DNA of 64,000 nt, from NCBI RefSeq assembly GCF_005405345.1, contig NZ_BJDW01000003.1, positions 124,001-188,000 of the forward strand, read 5' to 3'. Below are positions 33,245 to 43,128 of the stretch, one piece after another. The notes beneath the pieces were generated by a model, which saw nothing but the letters and a program-made list of their open reading frames with translations, made no database searches and was not told the DNA's origin. Numbering within the stretch: the first letter of the stretch is position 1; every line of letters begins with the position of its first letter. The translations under genes and the position numbers were made by a program. This stretch comes from Enterococcus viikkiensis. GTDB lineage: Bacteria > Bacillota > Bacilli > Lactobacillales > Enterococcaceae.

Positions 33245-33397
33245 AGAAACCTCCGATAAATTTTTATTTATGTAACAGACTTCGTAAAAGTAACGTCTAG
33301 CCAAAGAATTGTCTCAGTAGTTATCGCTAATTTTTAATGTTTGTCATAATAATATCATGTCTTAGGCATGCCCGTATACTTTCAAAAGACACTTTCT

Positions 33398-33426
33398 TTG
33401 CCGGTTTTTTTTAGACGCGGTATACT
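33398..33426 (+). promoter_or_regulatory. pyruvate oxidase promoter
   Basis: TTGCCG (33398-33403) and TATACT (33421-33426) are 17 bp apart. The start would be near 33433. The sequence GTATACTTTCA over the -10 box also occurs 46 bp upstream at 33374-33384. Confidence 0.7.
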
Positions 33427-33467
33427 TTCAGGGTAAGAAGCTTACAAAAAGAAAGTGAGTGAAGAAG

Positions 33468-35189
33468 ATGTCAAAAATTAATGCAGGCGTTGCAATGGTC
33501 AATGTTTTTGAAGCTTGGGGAATCGATCATATCTATGGAATTCCCGGTGGCTCATTCAATTCAACAATGGATGCGCTATATCATGAACGCGAATCTGTAA
33601 AATATATTCAAGTACGCCACGAAGAAGCCGGCGCTTTAGCTGCAGCAGCAGATGCAAAACTAACTGGTAAAGTCGGTGCCGTCTTCGGTTCTGCTGGTCC
33701 TGGTGCCAGCCACTTAATCAATGGTCTTTATGACGCACAAATGGACAATGTTCCTGTTTTGGCGTTATTAGGTCAAGTTGCTACAACTGCTATGAACTAC
33801 AACTCTTTCCAAGAATTAAACGAAAATCCGATGTTTGCAGATGTCAGTGTCTACAATCGGACCGTTATGACTCCCGAAAGTCTGCCTCACGTCATTGATG
33901 AAGCCATCAAAGCGGCTTATCAACAAAAGGGTGTCGCAGTCGTAACGATTCCCGTTGACCTTGGTTTTGAAGAGATCGAAGAAGTGGAAATCGCAACCGC
34001 GAAAAATCATAAAACCGGCGTCATCCTACCTGACGAAGAAGATCTTAAAGCCGCACTTCCTTTAATTGCAGCAGCAAAAAAACCCGTTCTTTACGTTGGT
34101 CAAGGTGTCCGTGGCGGTTTTGATGCGGTGAAAGCTTTCGCAGAGCATTTCTCAATGCCTGTTGCAGCAGCCGTACTTGCCAAAGGGATCATTCCTGATC
34201 TCTATGAAAATTTCTTAGGTTTTGCTGCCCGTGTCGCAACCAAACCAGCCAATGAAGCGTTAGCTGACGCAGACTTGATTGTCTTTGTCGGTAGTGACTT
34301 CCCATTTGGTCGTTACTTCTTTAATCCGGAAGCAAAATTCATTCAAGTTGATATCGATGCGACAAAATTTGGTCGTCGCCACAATGTTGACCAATCCGTT
34401 TTAGGTGACGGAGCGACTGCATTACGTCGGTGGGTAGAACTTGGTGAAGCACGTCCAGCAGATGCGTGGTTGAAAGCCAACCAAGAAAATATCCGCAACT
34501 GGCACGCTTGGCGTAAGAGCTTCTATAACGATGACTCTACGCCATTAAGAGCGGAACCGATCTTTAAAGAAATCAATCGCATCGCTGAAAAAGATGCTGT
34601 CTATGTTAGTGATGTCGGTAATGTAACAGTGAATTCGATCCGTCATTTAGAAATGAACGGCGAACAACAATTTACCACTTCAGGTTGGTTTGCAACAATG
34701 GGGAATGGTGTACCAGGCGGAATCGCTGCACAATTGACTTATCCAGACAAACAAGTCTTTACCTTCAGTGGTGACGGTGGCTTTGCTATGCAAATGCAAG
34801 ATATCATCACCCAAGTAAAATACAATTTACCAATCATCAACGTAGTCTTTTCTAACAACGCTTTTGGTTTCATCGAAGCGGAACAAGAAGATACCGAACA
34901 ACAAAAATTCGGTGTTTTCCTAGAAGGCGCGGACTTTGGTAAAGTTGGTGAAGCTTTGGGCGCTGATGGGTTTACCATCACTGAATACAGTCAGCTTGAA
35001 CCTGCATTTACTGCGGCAAAAGAAAGCAAACGTCCGGTCGTAATCGATATTAAGATCAAAGACGAACGTCCTTTACCAGTCGAAGCGCTAGAATTGGAAC
35101 CTGAAAAATTCTCAGCTGAACAAATCCAGGCCTTCAAAGAAAAATATAAAGTCCATGACATGCCAACCTTGCGTGAACTATTAAAATAA
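33468..35189 (+). CDS. pox5 / spxB-like: pyruvate oxidase
   Basis: Converts pyruvate, phosphate and O2 to acetyl phosphate, CO2 and H2O2 using ThDP and FAD. The 573-residue length and the N-terminal GIPGGSFNSTMDAL, RHEEAGALAAAADA and C-terminal ThDP motif GDGGFAMQMQD fit the Lactobacillales enzymes. I start it at the ATG at 33468. A GTG three codons upstream is also in frame. It is a single gene. It gives extra ATP in air and releases peroxide. Confidence 0.94.
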   Translation: MSKINAGVAMVNVFEAWGIDHIYGIPGGSFNSTMDALYHERESVKYIQVRHEEAGALAAAADAKLTGKVGAVFGSAGPGASHLINGLYDAQMDNVPVLALLGQVATTAMNYNSFQELNENPMFADVSVYNRTVMTPESLPHVIDEAIKAAYQQKGVAVVTIPVDLGFEEIEEVEIATAKNHKTGVILPDEEDLKAALPLIAAAKKPVLYVGQGVRGGFDAVKAFAEHFSMPVAAAVLAKGIIPDLYENFLGFAARVATKPANEALADADLIVFVGSDFPFGRYFFNPEAKFIQVDIDATKFGRRHNVDQSVLGDGATALRRWVELGEARPADAWLKANQENIRNWHAWRKSFYNDDSTPLRAEPIFKEINRIAEKDAVYVSDVGNVTVNSIRHLEMNGEQQFTTSGWFATMGNGVPGGIAAQLTYPDKQVFTFSGDGGFAMQMQDIITQVKYNLPIINVVFSNNAFGFIEAEQEDTEQQKFGVFLEGADFGKVGEALGADGFTITEYSQLEPAFTAAKESKRPVVIDIKIKDERPLPVEALELEPEKFSAEQIQAFKEKYKVHDMPTLRELLK

Positions 35190-35206
35190 TTACGAGCTTC
35201 ATCAAA

Positions 35207-35240
35207 TAAAAAAAGTTGTGCCAGTGGCACAACTTTTTTT
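35207..35240. terminator. bidirectional terminator after pyruvate oxidase
   Basis: AAAAAAAGTTGTGCCA / GGCACAACTTTTTTT with a 2-4 base loop. It closes both pox5 and the EIIA gene. Confidence 0.92.
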
Positions 35241-35617
35241 TACATTCTTCTGATGGTCAATTTGGTTTCTTTTTCCAATTGTTCTGTCAGCTCGTCAGCT
35301 GCTAACTCACGATTTACCAATGCTTGCAGCACCATTGGCAAATTCACTCCTGTGACTAACGCTTGCCGAGCATCATTCATGACACAATAACTGGCATAGC
35401 GAAAAGGTGTCCCACCAAAAATGTCCACGAGCCAAACAAGTTCGTCCGTCTTCGTTAATACTTCATTGGCTAAATCCGTTATTTTTTCTTGAAGTCCGGT
35501 AGCTCCCGGCTCGATATTTATTGTTTCGACACAGCTTTGCTCACCCAAAATGGCTTCCGCCGTCTTTAACAGACTATCCGCTAAATGGTCGTGAGTCGCG
35601 ATAATGAGCCCGATCAT
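35240..35617 (-). CDS. orphan PTS EIIA, mannose family
   Basis: The 125-residue domain has the phospho-His9 in IIATHDHLA and the conserved DIFGGTPF at about 66-73. This is the EIIA fold of mannose-type PTS. No EIIB, EIIC or EIID gene is near, so it may serve a distant permease or regulate, as single EIIAs do elsewhere. It lies alone, divergent from the ABC-F gene. Confidence 0.87.
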   Translation of the reverse strand: MIGLIIATHDHLADSLLKTAEAILGEQSCVETINIEPGATGLQEKITDLANEVLTKTDELVWLVDIFGGTPFRYASYCVMNDARQALVTGVNLPMVLQALVNRELAADELTEQLEKETKLTIRRM

Positions 35618-35685
35618 ACTGACACATCCCTTCGAGACTTAAGTTTAGCGTATTTTAAATCGCAAGTAAATTCTTAACCGTTGAC

Positions 35686-35714
35686 TTGAAACTTCAGATG
35701 TTCCCCGATATAAT
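35686..35714 (+). promoter_or_regulatory. promoter of the ABC-F gene
   Basis: TTGAAA (35686-35691) and a perfect TATAAT (35709-35714) are 17 bp apart. The start is near 35721, which excludes the in-frame codons upstream as translation starts. Confidence 0.82.
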
Positions 35715-35757
35715 GCAAAGAGGCCTTGGGCCAATACTGATAAAGCGAGGAAATTCA

Positions 35758-37377
35758 TTGATTACAGTAAGTGACGTTAGTTTACAATTCCCTGATCGTA
35801 AATTATTTGATGACGTAAATATTAAATTCACTCCCGGCAATTGTTACGGGTTGATCGGTGCTAACGGCGCCGGTAAATCGACCTTCCTTAAAATTTTAGC
35901 AGGTGATATCCAACCTTCTACCGGTTCCATTACCTTAGGACCTAATGAACGGATGGCTGTTTTAAAACAAAATCATTTTGACTTTGAAGAATACACCGTA
36001 CTTGAAACGGTTATTATGGGACACGAGCGCTTGTACCAAGTGATGCAGGAAAAAGACGCTGTCTATATGAAGGAAGATTTTTCTGATGAAGACGGGATTC
36101 GCGCAGCCGAATTAGAAGGCGAATTTGCCGAACTAGATGGCTGGGAAGCGGAACCGGAAGCCGCCGTTTTACTGCAAGGATTAAACATCCCTGAAGATCT
36201 ACATCAGCAAAAAATGAGTGAATTGACGGCAGGACAAAAAATCAAAGTGCTTTTAGCGCAATCACTTTTCGGCAAACCCGATGTCCTATTACTAGACGAA
36301 CCAACCAATGGATTAGATATCCAATCTATCAACTGGTTAGAAGAATTCTTAATCAATTTTGACAATACCGTTATCGTTGTCTCCCATGACCGCCACTTCT
36401 TAAACAAAGTGTGTACCCACATGGCGGATTTAGACTTCGGTAAAATCAAATTGTACGTTGGTAACTATGACTTTTGGTTAGAATCAAGCCAGTTAGCAAC
36501 CAAATTGCAGTCACAACAAAACGCGAAAAAAGAAGAACAGATCAAAGAACTGCAAGACTTTATCGCACGTTTCAGTGCCAACGCGTCTAAATCAAAACAA
36601 GCAACTTCAAGAAAGAAAATGTTGGACAAGATCACACTTGATGACATCCAGCCTTCTTCTCGCCGTTATCCTTTCGTTCAATTTAAACCAGAACGAGAAA
36701 TCGGCAATGATTTACTACAAGTGGATAATGTCAGCGTAACAATCGATGGTAAAAAAATCTTAGACAATATCTCCTTCACCTTGAACCGTGACGATAAAGT
36801 CGCTTTCGTTGCTGAAAATGACTTGATTACGACGACCTTGTTCAAAGTGATTATGGGCGATTTACAGCCTGACAGCGGTAGTATTCGTTGGGGCGTCACC
36901 ACCACTCAAGCTTACTTGCCAAAAGACACGACGAAAGAATTTGACAGCTCTATGCCGATCCTTGATTGGCTACGCCAATATGCTAGCAAGGAAGAAGATG
37001 ACAACACCTTCTTACGTAGCTTCTTAGGACGGATGCTATTCTCAGGTGATGAAGTGATGAAGCCCGTCAATGTCTTATCCGGTGGCGAAAAAGTTCGTTG
37101 TATGCTATCGAAATTAATGCTGTCTAAATCAAACGTCTTAGTGCTAGATGATCCAACCAATCACTTAGACCTAGAATCGATTTCAGCATTAAACGATGGC
37201 TTGATCGCTTATAAAGGTTCGCTTTTATTCGCCTCACATGACCATCAGTTCATTCAAACTATCGCCAACCGCATCATCGCCGTTTCAGAACATGGCGTGG
37301 TGGATCGTGCAGAAACCACTTATGATGAATTTTTGGAGAATCCAGAAGTTCAAAAGCAACTGAAACAATTAGTTTAA
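35758..37377 (+). CDS. ABC-F ATPase, YbiT-like
   Basis: A cytosolic twin-ATPase protein of the ABC-F group, which act on ribosomes. Two ATP-binding domains (GANGAGKST at about residues 36-44; a second with LSGGEKVRC) flank a linker rich in charged residues. The second Walker A reads VAENDLITTT and is degenerate. I start it at TTG 35758, with GCGAGG 7 bases upstream, giving 539 residues, the usual size. The promoter just upstream supports this. No resistance role is shown. Confidence 0.88.
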   Translation: MITVSDVSLQFPDRKLFDDVNIKFTPGNCYGLIGANGAGKSTFLKILAGDIQPSTGSITLGPNERMAVLKQNHFDFEEYTVLETVIMGHERLYQVMQEKDAVYMKEDFSDEDGIRAAELEGEFAELDGWEAEPEAAVLLQGLNIPEDLHQQKMSELTAGQKIKVLLAQSLFGKPDVLLLDEPTNGLDIQSINWLEEFLINFDNTVIVVSHDRHFLNKVCTHMADLDFGKIKLYVGNYDFWLESSQLATKLQSQQNAKKEEQIKELQDFIARFSANASKSKQATSRKKMLDKITLDDIQPSSRRYPFVQFKPEREIGNDLLQVDNVSVTIDGKKILDNISFTLNRDDKVAFVAENDLITTTLFKVIMGDLQPDSGSIRWGVTTTQAYLPKDTTKEFDSSMPILDWLRQYASKEEDDNTFLRSFLGRMLFSGDEVMKPVNVLSGGEKVRCMLSKLMLSKSNVLVLDDPTNHLDLESISALNDGLIAYKGSLLFASHDHQFIQTIANRIIAVSEHGVVDRAETTYDEFLENPEVQKQLKQLV

Positions 37378-37383
37378 AACACA

Positions 37384-37425
37384 AAGAGGCCCTGACAGAA
37401 GCTACTACTGGAACGCCTTATTCGT
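37384..37425 (+). repeat. terminator-preceding box, copy A
   Basis: The segment from CCTGACAGAAGC to TTATTCGT matches the box at 58005-58047 and, less well, those at 61600 and 7450-7490 (minus strand). All precede strong hairpins. Confidence 0.65.
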
Positions 37426-37461
37426 AAAAAGCCCAGGCGAAAATTTTCGCCTGGGCTTTTT
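37426..37461 (+). terminator. terminator of the ABC-F gene
   Basis: A perfect 36-base palindrome, AAAAAGCCCAGGCGAAAA and its complement, ends in TTTTT. Confidence 0.92.
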
Positions 37462-37687
37462 ACCTGTTATCACTCACTAAAGAGTTGAGAAGCTATTACG
37501 TACACTACAAGCTGCCAATCGTGATCAAGGCCATCCATTCAGACGAATCAACCTAATAAAGCAATGACCGTATCTCAGTCAAAACGAGCGCTCTTCCTCC
37601 TGGCATCATGTAAGACGAGCCCATGTCACGCTACGATGGCGGCGTACCAATACGACCAACATAGGCGACTATTGCCAAAACAAAGAG
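37462..37687. other. intergenic region, no gene seen
   Basis: About 225 bases, richer in G and C than usual intergenic DNA here. No frame has a ribosome binding site or a family match. It could be the worn remains of a gene. Confidence 0.5.
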
Positions 37688-37715
37688 TTGTCATAAATTT
37701 TATTTATATGATAAT
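37688..37715 (+). promoter_or_regulatory. promoter of the LysR gene
   Basis: TTGTCA (37688-37693) and GATAAT (37710-37715) are 16 bp apart, followed by AAAGGAG and the ATG. Confidence 0.7.
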
Positions 37716-37739
37716 CTAATTTCACAAAAGGAGATTATT

Positions 37740-38654
37740 ATGAACTTTAAAGACTTAGAATACTTCCAACGCTTAGTTCGCGAGAAAAATTTTACGAAAG
37801 TTGCGAAAGCCTTTCAAGTCAGTCAGCCAACGATTACCTACGCCGTAAAACGGCTAGAAGACGAGCTGGGAACTGAACTCGTTTACCGTGACCAATCTCA
37901 TAAACAATTGATGATTACTCAATCTGGTTTGGTCCTTTCTCGCCATATTTCGAATATCTTGAAAGAATTAACCATCGCTGTTACTGAAATCGATCGCTTG
38001 AAGGAAGAAACCTTGGATTTTGGTCTGCCACCGATCATAGGTAATTTCTATTTTCCAAAGTTATCCTCCTACCTTTTTAAAAATAATTTGATGAGCCACA
38101 TCCATTTAGTCGATGGCGGTTCACGAGACCTCTACGATCTTTTACGCCGCGGTAAGATTGATTTGGCCCTTTTAGGCACTACTCAACCAATTCGTGACGG
38201 TGAATTAACCAGTGAACTACTCGTCGAAAAAAAATTTATGATCGTAGTTAGCCCGCAGCACCCATTGGCAACCCGCAAAGAAATCTCTTTTGCTGAACTC
38301 AAAGATGAGCCCTTTGTTTTACTGAATGAGCATTACGTCCATCCCACCGCCTTCAAAAAAATGGCCCAGCAGGCACATTTTGAACCGCAAATTATTTATC
38401 AAAATAGCAATTTGAATATTTTAAAAGGCATGATCAGAGAACAGATTGGAATTGGCTTTTTAGCAGAGCTGGCAGTCTCGCCTGAAGATAAGCTAGTGAC
38501 AATCCCTATCACCGATAGCCCACAGCCTACCTTTATGATCTCATTGGTTCAACGAGAGCAAATATTAGATTCCACTATTCGCGCACAATTAATTGAATTG
38601 ATCCGTGAATTCAGTACAAACGACATCAATAAAAAAAACGAAGAAATCCATTAA
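37740..38654 (+). CDS. LysR-family transcriptional regulator
   Basis: The 304-residue protein has an N-terminal winged helix (NFTKVAKAFQVSQPTITYAVKRLE) and a C-terminal co-inducer domain. Similarity in feel to MleR, the malolactic regulator, is noted, but no malolactic enzyme gene is adjacent, so I leave the target open. Confidence 0.88.
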   Translation: MNFKDLEYFQRLVREKNFTKVAKAFQVSQPTITYAVKRLEDELGTELVYRDQSHKQLMITQSGLVLSRHISNILKELTIAVTEIDRLKEETLDFGLPPIIGNFYFPKLSSYLFKNNLMSHIHLVDGGSRDLYDLLRRGKIDLALLGTTQPIRDGELTSELLVEKKFMIVVSPQHPLATRKEISFAELKDEPFVLLNEHYVHPTAFKKMAQQAHFEPQIIYQNSNLNILKGMIREQIGIGFLAELAVSPEDKLVTIPITDSPQPTFMISLVQREQILDSTIRAQLIELIREFSTNDINKKNEEIH

Positions 38655-38678
38655 CTAGGATTTCTTCGTTTTTTTTAT
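38632..38678. terminator. bidirectional terminator LysR/DegV
   Basis: AAAAAACGAAGAAATCC and GGATTTCTTCGTTTTTT form a 17-bp stem that begins inside the LysR coding end. Confidence 0.93.
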
Positions 38679-38680
38679 TA

Positions 38681-39547
38681 TTAGTTGCGTTTTTCACCAC
38701 GAGTAAAGACTGCGATACAGCCAAGTCCGGTGTGACTAGAAATCGTTGTCCCCAACGGAAAGATCCGAACCTCTTTTGGTTGGATATTCTCTTCTAAGTG
38801 ACGCTTAACCTCTTCTGCCCCTACTTGATCGGCGCTAGTCGTAATAAAAATCGTTTGGTTCGCTGGATCCGTCGTTGCCTCGCTGATTTTATCAGCAACT
38901 AATTGCAACGCCTTTTTGCGGCCTCTGATTTTTTCGACATTTTGCAGCTTGCCCGCTACATCAACGGTGATGATCGGCTTAATATTCATTAAGCCACCAA
39001 TCGCAGCGCTGGTTTTAGAAATACGGCCGCCTCGTTGTAAATGATGCAAATCATCCACAGTCACCCAATGATGATACGTCAATTTATTCTCTTCCAGCCA
39101 TTCATACAACTCTTGCAGCGACATGCCTGCTTGTTGTTTTTGAGCCGCTTCATAGACCATGAGTCCTTCGCCGCCGCTGGCTGCCAAAGAATCCACTACC
39201 AAGACTTCCGCCTCAGGTAAATCCTCTTTCAATATTTCGACTGCCTGCATCGCACTGTGGTAAGAGCCACTTAACCCAGAGGAAAAACAAATGTATAAAA
39301 CAGGAATCTTTTTCTCTGCATAGCTGCGGAAAAATTCAACATAACGCCCTACGTTGACTTGTGACGTCGTTGGCATCGCACCATCTTTGATCTTTTGATA
39401 GAACTCGTCAATCTTAAAATTACGACCTAAATCATCGGCCATCTCTGTCCCATTAACTTCCACATACATCGAAATAAAATCAACCTTGATTTCATCTAAT
39501 AATGTATATGGCAGGTCACAACATGAATCCGTTAGAATCTGATACAT
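38681..39547 (-). CDS. DegV family fatty-acid-binding protein
   Basis: The 288-residue DegV protein starts with the typical TDSCCDLPYTLL and has PTTSQVN and SSGLSGSYHSA motifs that hold the fatty acyl carboxylate. Such proteins (FakB type) deliver exogenous fatty acids to the kinase FakA. Whether this copy does so cannot be read here. Confidence 0.9.
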   Translation of the reverse strand: MYQILTDSCCDLPYTLLDEIKVDFISMYVEVNGTEMADDLGRNFKIDEFYQKIKDGAMPTTSQVNVGRYVEFFRSYAEKKIPVLYICFSSGLSGSYHSAMQAVEILKEDLPEAEVLVVDSLAASGGEGLMVYEAAQKQQAGMSLQELYEWLEENKLTYHHWVTVDDLHHLQRGGRISKTSAAIGGLMNIKPIITVDVAGKLQNVEKIRGRKKALQLVADKISEATTDPANQTIFITTSADQVGAEEVKRHLEENIQPKEVRIFPLGTTISSHTGLGCIAVFTRGEKRN

Positions 39548-39624
39548 TTTTAAAGTCCTCCAAATACCCGCTTATAATAGTAATTCTATTTTACTAGATA
39601 TTCGGTTGCTTGTCTCACAATATG

Positions 39625-40917
39625 TTAGATTTGTGCCCAGACACTCTCAAGAATATTCGTTTGTGTCCGATCTGGCCCAACTGAGAAAGTTGAGATACGA
39701 ACACCAACCAGTTCAGAAACCCGACGCACATAGTTCCGAGCATTTTCCGGCAAGTCCGCTAACGTACGACAACCGGTAATATCTTCACTCCAGCCAGGCA
39801 ATTCTTCATAAACCGGTTTGCAGCGATTCAATTCCTTCAAGCTTGCTGGGTAATGATAAATCAATTCACCGTCTAATTCATAAGCAGTACAGATTTTAAC
39901 GGTTTCCAGTCCACTTAAAACATCAATCGAATTCAACGATAGATTCGTAATCCCTGAAACGCGTTTAGAATGACGCATAACTACAGAATCAAACCAACCA
40001 ACCCGACGTGGACGTCCAGTCGTTGTGCCATATTCACGACCAACTTCACGAATTTGATTTCCAACTTCATCGTTTAATTCTGTTGGGAACGGTCCATCAC
40101 CGACCCGCGAGGTATAAGCTTTACATACGCCTACCACTTTATCAATCTTCGCTGGTCCAACCCCACTACCAATCGTTACACCACCGGCTACTGGGTTAGA
40201 TGAGGTCACGAAAGGATACGTTCCCTGATCGATATCCAGCATAACCCCTTGTGCTCCTTCAAATAAGACACGTTTACCTTGGTCCAGTGCATCATTCAAA
40301 ATGACAGAAGTATCCGTCACATATTGCTTGATCTGTTGACCGTATTCATAATATTCTTCAAAAATATCGTCGAAGTTCATCGCTTCATCATCAAACATCT
40401 TGACGAATTGACGATTTTTTTCTTCTAAGTTAATCTTCAACCGCTCTTCAAAAATTTCTTTATCTAGCAAGTCCGCGATGCGAATGCCCACACGCGCTGC
40501 TTTATCCATATAAGCTGGTCCGATCCCTTTGATCGTTGTACCGATCTTATTTTCACCTTTGGCATCTTCTTGTAATTGATCCAATTTAATATGATATGGC
40601 AAAATAACATGGGCACGGTCAGAAATACGTAAATTATCTGTTTTGATCCCGCGTTCATGTAAATAAGCTAATTCTGTCACTAATGATTTCGGATTGACGA
40701 CTACACCGTTTCCAATGACACTGGTTTTATCCGCATAGAAAATCCCAGACGGAATCAAGTGTAATTTATATGTTTCATTGTCAAATTTGATTGTATGACC
40801 TGCATTGTCTCCACCTTGGTAACGAGCAATGACTTCCGCATTCTCACTTAAAAAGTCTGTGATCTTTCCTTTTCCTTCATCGCCCCACTGCGTCCCTACA
40901 ACTACTACAGATGACAT
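39625..40917 (-). CDS. purA: adenylosuccinate synthetase
   Basis: Joins IMP and aspartate with GTP in AMP synthesis. The 430-residue enzyme has the GTP-binding [11 protein letters not shown] at residues 8-18 and the catalytic His in NAGHT. It follows dnaB on the same strand, the order common in enterococci and bacilli near the origin, but a terminator separates the two. Confidence 0.97.
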   Translation of the reverse strand: MSSVVVVGTQWGDEGKGKITDFLSENAEVIARYQGGDNAGHTIKFDNETYKLHLIPSGIFYADKTSVIGNGVVVNPKSLVTELAYLHERGIKTDNLRISDRAHVILPYHIKLDQLQEDAKGENKIGTTIKGIGPAYMDKAARVGIRIADLLDKEIFEERLKINLEEKNRQFVKMFDDEAMNFDDIFEEYYEYGQQIKQYVTDTSVILNDALDQGKRVLFEGAQGVMLDIDQGTYPFVTSSNPVAGGVTIGSGVGPAKIDKVVGVCKAYTSRVGDGPFPTELNDEVGNQIREVGREYGTTTGRPRRVGWFDSVVMRHSKRVSGITNLSLNSIDVLSGLETVKICTAYELDGELIYHYPASLKELNRCKPVYEELPGWSEDITGCRTLADLPENARNYVRRVSELVGVRISTFSVGPDRTQTNILESVWAQI

Positions 40918-41145
40918 CTGAACACCTCATTTTATTTTATTTAATCCTGAACCATTGTAACAAGAATACCGCAATCTTTCAATGAAAATTCGAATATTAG
41001 AATTGAATGATTCTAAAAAATGAGTAAATCACGAACATTATTTTTAAAACCTAGAAAAACTCTGGTGAACTCAATATATAAGAGAGACTGCGCGAGCTTT
41101 CTCAGCTTTTGAGCACTAAAATGACCCTTTTATACTCCTGTAAAG

Positions 41146-41183
41146 ATAAAAAAATCTCCGCCAGTTTTTACTGGCGGAGATTT
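41146..41183 (-). terminator. terminator of dnaB
   Basis: The 10-bp stem TCTCCGCCAG / CTGGCGGAGA is followed by seven T on the minus strand. Confidence 0.93.
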
Positions 41184-41187
41184 TCAT

Positions 41188-42549
41188 TTAAAATTCTGCT
41201 CTTGGTGACAGTGACGAGAATTTATTGTATTCCTTAATAAAGAGTAATTCTACCGTTCCTCGTGCACCGCTCCGGTTTTTCTCAATGATCACTTCGATGA
41301 CATTTCGATTAGCAACTGAATCTTCCTCTTCTTCACCTTCACGCTCGTAATAATCCTCACGATACAAAAAGGCTACGATGTCAGCATCTTGCTCAATGGA
41401 CCCTGATTCCCGGATGTCACTTAGGACCGGACGTTTGTCCTGACGTTGCTCTACACCACGAGAAAGCTGTGACAACGCAATGATCGGTACTTTTAGTTCT
41501 TTTGCTAATTTCTTCAACTGACGTGAAATCTCCGAGACCTCTTGTTGTCGATTCTCGCGACCAGTTCCTTCAATTAGTTGTAGATAATCGATCAGGATCA
41601 ATCCTAAATTGCCCTTCTCTTTCGCTAATTTATGACATTTTGCCCGAATCTCAGAAATCTTGATCCCCGGTGTGTCATCAATAAAAATATTAGCTCGTGA
41701 CAAGCTGCCCATCGCAACGATCAAGTTTTGCCATTCTTCTTCTGAAAGTTGGCCGGTTCGCAAATGACTCGCCTCGATCGATCCTTCCGCACAAAGCATC
41801 CGGTTAACAAGGGATTCCGCCCCCATTTCCAAACTGAAGATTGCCACAGATTTATCTGTTTTAGTCCCCACATTTTGCGCAATATTTAACGCAAACGCCG
41901 TCTTACCTACGGCTGGACGAGCTGCTAGGATGATCAATTCTTCCGATTGCAGCCCTGCGGTCATTTTATCAAGTGCCGCATAACCGGTCGGCAACCCAGT
42001 GATTTCCTCATCGTTGCGGGCTAATTGATCGATATTTTCAATCGCAGTATTCAAGACCTCACTGATGGTCAAAAAACCGCTCTTATTGCGTCTTTCGGAG
42101 ACTTCCATAATATTACGCTCGGCAGTATCTAAAATCGTCTGAACGTCGTCTCCTTGCTCGAAACCTTCTGTTACGATGTTCGTAGCTGTTTGAATCAGAT
42201 TTCGTAACAGTGACTTCTCTTCCACGATCTTCGCGTAATAACCGATATTAGCCGCGGTAGGAACACTTAAAGCCAATTCGGATAGATAACTTAATCCGCC
42301 GGCATCTTCTAATTGATTCTGTTGTTCCAATAATTCTTTGACCGTGATCACATCAATGGCTTCATTGCGGTCATTTAACTGAATCATCCCACGAAAAATC
42401 AGCTGATGGCCCCGACGGTAAAAATCTTCTGGAACTATGTACTCCATGGCCGTAATCAAAGCATCAGTCTCCAAAAAAATAGAGCCTAAAGTCGCTTGTT
42501 CGGCTTCAATGCTTTGGGGTGGCACACGATCTTGTAACATTTCGCTCAT
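41188..42549 (-). CDS. dnaB: replicative DNA helicase
   Basis: The 453-residue hexameric helicase opens the fork. It has an N-terminal domain (to about 130), a linker and a RecA-like motor with Walker A ARPAVGKTAF near residue 210 and Walker B LILIDYLQLI. It comes after gdpP and rplI, as usual. Confidence 0.97.
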   Translation of the reverse strand: MSEMLQDRVPPQSIEAEQATLGSIFLETDALITAMEYIVPEDFYRRGHQLIFRGMIQLNDRNEAIDVITVKELLEQQNQLEDAGGLSYLSELALSVPTAANIGYYAKIVEEKSLLRNLIQTATNIVTEGFEQGDDVQTILDTAERNIMEVSERRNKSGFLTISEVLNTAIENIDQLARNDEEITGLPTGYAALDKMTAGLQSEELIILAARPAVGKTAFALNIAQNVGTKTDKSVAIFSLEMGAESLVNRMLCAEGSIEASHLRTGQLSEEEWQNLIVAMGSLSRANIFIDDTPGIKISEIRAKCHKLAKEKGNLGLILIDYLQLIEGTGRENRQQEVSEISRQLKKLAKELKVPIIALSQLSRGVEQRQDKRPVLSDIRESGSIEQDADIVAFLYREDYYEREGEEEEDSVANRNVIEVIIEKNRSGARGTVELLFIKEYNKFSSLSPRAEF

Positions 42550-42607
42550 GTTTGTTTACGCTCCTCTACGTCCATCTATTTTACAGAATCTAACGCCTAA
42601 ATACAAC

Positions 42608-42654
42608 AAAGAGTATGAGGGATTCTCTGAAATTCAGGAATACTCATACTCTTT
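42608..42654. promoter_or_regulatory. long hairpin between rplI and dnaB
   Basis: AAAGAGTATGAG (42608-42619) and CTCATACTCTTT (42643-42654) pair fully, with a further ATTC/GAAT stem inside. No T run follows on the minus strand. It may be an mRNA processing point or a partial block between the two genes. Confidence 0.7.
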
Positions 42655-42675
42655 GGTATTTACTCGATTAATGAA

Positions 42676-43128
42676 TTATTCTTCCACCACGTGAACCTTA
42701 ATAATCCCTTCAACTTCTGGATGAAGTTTAACGGGGACTTTCGTATAACCTAACGTGCGGATAGGATTTTCCAATTCGATTTTGCGTTTATCTAGCTTCA
42801 AATCAAATTGCTTCTTCAAGCCTTCAGCAATTTGTTTTGACGGGATCGAACCGAATAATCGGCCATCCTCGCCACCTTTAGCTTTAATTTCAACGACGGT
42901 TGTTTCTTTTGCTAAAAAGTCAGCCAACTCATTGGCTTCGGTTAACACTTCAGCCGCTTTTTTATCTTGCGCTTTTTTCTGTCCACTTAACTCAGAAATA
43001 CTGCTTTTATTTGCTTCCTTCGCTAAGTTATTTTTCAACAAATAATTTTGTGCATAACCTGTTGGGACTTCTTTAATATCGCCCTTTTTCCCTTTACCTT
43101 TAACGTCTTGCAAAAAAATTACTTTCAT
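42676..43128 (-). CDS. rplI: ribosomal protein L9
   Basis: The 150-residue large-subunit protein starts with [21 protein letters not shown], the typical N-terminal domain, then a long helix and the C-terminal domain. It overlaps gdpP by 4 bases (ATGA), so its translation follows that of gdpP. Confidence 0.97.
   Translation of the reverse strand: MKVIFLQDVKGKGKKGDIKEVPTGYAQNYLLKNNLAKEANKSSISELSGQKKAQDKKAAEVLTEANELADFLAKETTVVEIKAKGGEDGRLFGSIPSKQIAEGLKKQFDLKLDKRKIELENPIRTLGYTKVPVKLHPEVEGIIKVHVVEE

Noticed and set aside
37566-37717. Open frame of about 50 codons before the LysR gene
   Set aside because: No ribosome binding site; it runs through the LysR promoter.
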